A stretch of DNA of 64,000 nt from Candidatus Gastranaerophilales bacterium (GTDB lineage: Bacteria; Cyanobacteriota; Vampirovibrionia; Gastranaerophilales; Gastranaerophilaceae), in assembly GCA_900769645.1 (NCBI GenBank), contig CAAGHI010000005.1, positions 1 to 64,000 on the forward strand, written 5' to 3'. The stretch's first letter is position 1. The number at the start of each line of letters is the position of its first letter. The notes under the pieces are model-generated. The model saw only the letters and a program-made list of their open reading frames with translations, did no database searches and had not been told where the DNA came from. The translations under genes and the position numbers were made by a program. Positions 61,766 through 64,000 of this stretch are shown here, piece after piece.

Positions 61766-61919
61766 TATTTTCCCAAAATCGATTTACCTATTTATATAAA
61801 GTAAAATAATTACGAAAAATTGCGTTTCATTTTTAATATATTATAAAATATTAATCTTACAGATTTTGCATAATTTTGTTGTTTTTGCTACAATGTTTTC
61901 AAAATAAGAAAGGTTATAA

Positions 61920-63281
61920 ATGAAATTTTCATCATCTTTTAAAGTCGGGCTTTTAACATTATTATCGTTAGTGCTTTTGGTTGGCGTGGTTTTCAAGGTT
62001 AAGGGAAGAACTTTTTCTTCTGCTGACAGGGTTGAAATCCAATTTAAAGACGTGAATGGTATGCGTCCGGGGGCTGGCGTTCAGATGATGGGCTTGCGAG
62101 TAGGGCAGGTTGAAGAAATTACACCTGTTATTGATGGTGAAAATAGTTATGTTAAGGTAAAATTCGTTATAACTGATCCGAATGTTGAAATTCCGAAGGC
62201 TTCAACTTTTTCTATTCAACAATCAGGTTTGATTGGGGAATTGTTCCTAGAAATTACTCCGCCTAAAATCAGGACTGTTTACATTCCTATGTTGAATAAA
62301 GATATTCTTTATAAAGACGATGCTGTTGAGATGAAGCTAGATAAACAAATTTACGATGTCGGAAAAATTAAGAACATTGAAGTAGTTTCAAAAGAAGTTA
62401 TTCCATATAGTGTGAAAGATAGGATTAAGACAAATTTTGCATATAAAGTGGATTATGTAATTAATCTCCCGGGGCTTGTTTTGCCTGAATTTTTAAAAGG
62501 AAAAGTTGTCAGAGAACATGGAACAAATAAACTTTTGATTTCAACTTTGGACGATGTTGTTTTGCCATATCCGACACAAACTTCGCCTTACACTATAATT
62601 GAGCCGATGAGAATTGCCGATTTTATGGATTGGCAATACAGAGCGGCTGAATCTTTAACTGAAACAAACAAAAAAATCAACGATTTGTTGTCAGATCAGG
62701 TTATTGCCGAGTTGAAAATGTCTGTTCAAAATATTAATTCGCTTACAGGTCAAACAAGTATAACAATGGGCAAATTGAACGGTTTGATTGATGATTCAAG
62801 CAGTGATTTGAGACAACTAATGGTTATGATGGATAAGGCAACGACTGATTTCAATATGCTTTCTTATAATATTAATAATATTATTGGCGATCCGCAATTC
62901 AAGACTACGGTTATGTCTACGGCAAATTCTGTTGACAAACTTTCTCAAAACTTGAACAAAATTATCGGCAATGAAAAAGAAGCTGAGCAGATGGCAGAAG
63001 ATTTGAGAGCTATTACTCATAACGTCAATGAAATTAGTGGTTACGTAAATTCAATGACTAAAGATGATCAGTTGAAAAAGGATATCAACAGAGCTGTTGC
63101 AAATGTAAATACGGCAATGGTCGATATTTCAACGACTTTGAATACAGTCAACAAATTGACTCCGGATAAGAAAACAGAATTGCAAGCGATTATTGAAGAT
63201 ACAAAAGAAACGACTTGCAATTTGAGAAAATTCTCTGAAAAATTGAATAAGAGATTTTTGCTTTGGAGATTGATGTTCTAG
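61920..63281 (+). CDS. MlaD/MCE-family lipid transport protein
   Basis: 453 aa. N-terminal membrane anchor (FKVGLLTLLSLVLLVGVVFKV, about 7-27), MCE domain about 33-115 (VEIQFKDVNGMRPGAGVQMMGLRVGQVEEITPV...IPKASTFSIQQSGLIGELFLEI), then a long helical region rich in Asn/Ser/Thr (about 245-430) that may form a needle or tunnel as in larger MCE proteins. Substrate-binding part of an ABC-type system that moves lipids between inner and outer membrane. AGAAAGG precedes ATG. It lies 36 bp before lpxK, linking both to outer-membrane building. Confidence 0.88.
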   Translation: MKFSSSFKVGLLTLLSLVLLVGVVFKVKGRTFSSADRVEIQFKDVNGMRPGAGVQMMGLRVGQVEEITPVIDGENSYVKVKFVITDPNVEIPKASTFSIQQSGLIGELFLEITPPKIRTVYIPMLNKDILYKDDAVEMKLDKQIYDVGKIKNIEVVSKEVIPYSVKDRIKTNFAYKVDYVINLPGLVLPEFLKGKVVREHGTNKLLISTLDDVVLPYPTQTSPYTIIEPMRIADFMDWQYRAAESLTETNKKINDLLSDQVIAELKMSVQNINSLTGQTSITMGKLNGLIDDSSSDLRQLMVMMDKATTDFNMLSYNINNIIGDPQFKTTVMSTANSVDKLSQNLNKIIGNEKEAEQMAEDLRAITHNVNEISGYVNSMTKDDQLKKDINRAVANVNTAMVDISTTLNTVNKLTPDKKTELQAIIEDTKETTCNLRKFSEKLNKRFLLWRLMF

Positions 63282-63317
63282 GCGAATAGTTTGCGTATTG
63301 TGAGATTAAGGAAAAAT

Positions 63318-64000
63318 ATGAACCTAAAAACTGAGATAACGAAAATTCATTACAATAAAGACGCCAAGGGACTATTGGTGAAGTTGTTGGAATTTGGTTC
63401 ATTATTTTATGGAATTGGTAGTGGGCTAAAAAATCTTTTGTATGACAAAAACATTTTGAAGCCGAAAAAAGTTGACGCTTTTGTTGTTTCTGTCGGAAAT
63501 ATTACAACCGGCGGAGTTGGTAAAACTCCTGTTGTGTCAGAGATTGCTAAATATTTTGTAGCACAAGGAGAGAAAGTTGCTATTGTTTCAAGGGGCTATG
63601 GCGGAAAGCTTTCAAACAAAAATGTGAACGTAATTTCTGATGGTGAGAAAGTCTTTTATAATGCAAGACTTGCCGGAGATGAGCCGTTTTGGCTTGCTAC
63701 GAATTCAAAGGGCGCGGTTGTTATTACGACAAAAAATCGTTTTGAGGGTGCAAAGTACGCAGTGGAGAAATTTGGGGCAACTAAAATTATTTTGGACGAC
63801 GGATTTCAACATCGAAAATTGCATCGTGATTTAGATATTGTTTTGATGGATAGTAAGATGGGATTTGGCAACGAAAAACTCCTTCCGGCAGGGCCTTTAA
63901 GAGAAGGGTTGGAAGCGTTTTCTCGTATTGACAAGCTCGTTGTTGTGAGTAAAAATGTTGATCATTCAAGAGCAGAAAAACTTGCTAAAATAATGTCTAA
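63318..64000 (+). CDS. lpxK: Tetraacyldisaccharide 4'-kinase LpxK (partial, runs off the window)
   Basis: Starts ATG 63318 with AAGGAAA upstream; about 227 residues are present. Phosphorylates the 4' position of the lipid A disaccharide precursor at the inner membrane. A P-loop lies in VSVGNITTGGVGKTPVV (about 56-72), SRGYGGK (about 94) and the LpxK signature LDDGFQHRKLHRDLDIVLMD (about 160-179) with catalytic acidic and His residues. The N-terminal membrane-associated helix is shorter than usual. It implies a lipid A-bearing outer membrane. Confidence 0.93.
   Translation, partial: MNLKTEITKIHYNKDAKGLLVKLLEFGSLFYGIGSGLKNLLYDKNILKPKKVDAFVVSVGNITTGGVGKTPVVSEIAKYFVAQGEKVAIVSRGYGGKLSNKNVNVISDGEKVFYNARLAGDEPFWLATNSKGAVVITTKNRFEGAKYAVEKFGATKIILDDGFQHRKLHRDLDIVLMDSKMGFGNEKLLPAGPLREGLEAFSRIDKLVVVSKNVDHSRAEKLAKIMS

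Overview
The window is AT-rich DNA with a Gram-negative gene set (MlaD/MCE protein, LpxK, SecA). It most resembles a non-photosynthetic relative of Cyanobacteria: Vampirovibrionia/Melainabacteria, probably a gut Gastranaerophilales. The basis is a Ycf23/DUF561 protein otherwise typical of cyanobacteria and plastids, four prepilin-like proteins with the FTLAE(V/I)LIT(L/M)GIIGVV start, and several unknown proteins that I associate with this lineage (for example the 666-aa protein starting MGLAASQARFLAITARK). This is inference from gene content; no 16S rRNA gene is present.

Layout. 1-6.8 kb: two paralogous prepilin genes that share an almost identical promoter, leader and 5' coding cassette. Each is interrupted by a run of ten G that puts it out of frame by one base. 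They flank glucose-6-phosphate isomerase, and an MFS transporter - B12-radical SAM - third prepilin operon follows. 6.9-12 kb: lineage-specific unknowns and a fourth prepilin. 12.3-20 kb: housekeeping and metabolic genes (4-alpha-glucanotransferase, TPR/NHL protein, polyprenyl synthase, RsgA, Ycf23-like protein, secreted S1C protease, WG-repeat protein). 20-25 kb: a two-gene repair unit, an Fe-S PD-(D/E)XK nuclease and a 1281-aa UvrD-type helicase whose N-terminal half looks like a second, degenerate helicase; then a small winged-helix protein. 25.3-37.1 kb: a compact phage head/packaging module (amidase, gp10-like, coat, scaffold, adaptor, small terminase, acetyltransferase, portal, two cargo genes, large terminase, small membrane protein) with no integrase, repressor, replication or tail-fibre gene. 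Its gene order is roughly the mirror of the usual one. 37.3-48.8 kb: the 666-aa unknown protein, secA, a decayed GIY-YIG gene between mobile repeats, a lytic transglycosylase, gyrB, two unknowns and tRNA-Leu(CAA).

48.9-59.9 kb is the most unusual region. Directly downstream of the tRNA lie iterated 90-bp repeats, an IS30 remnant and an intact Mu-type transposase. Then come five genes in two converging operons: an active-looking AAA+ ATPase plus a two-TM pseudo-AAA+ protein, facing a TM protein, a DUF697-like/AAA+ fusion and a small TM protein. The region closes with a second IS30 fragment, a deleted copy of the same transposase, and the same repeat in direct orientation. A SIR2-like gene and a possible caspase-fold gene follow, then mlaD and the start of lpxK, which runs off the window.

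Palindromic intergenic repeats of several families occur throughout. The main candidates for something new are the G10-switched prepilins, the AAA+ island between transposon copies, and the integrase-less phage module.
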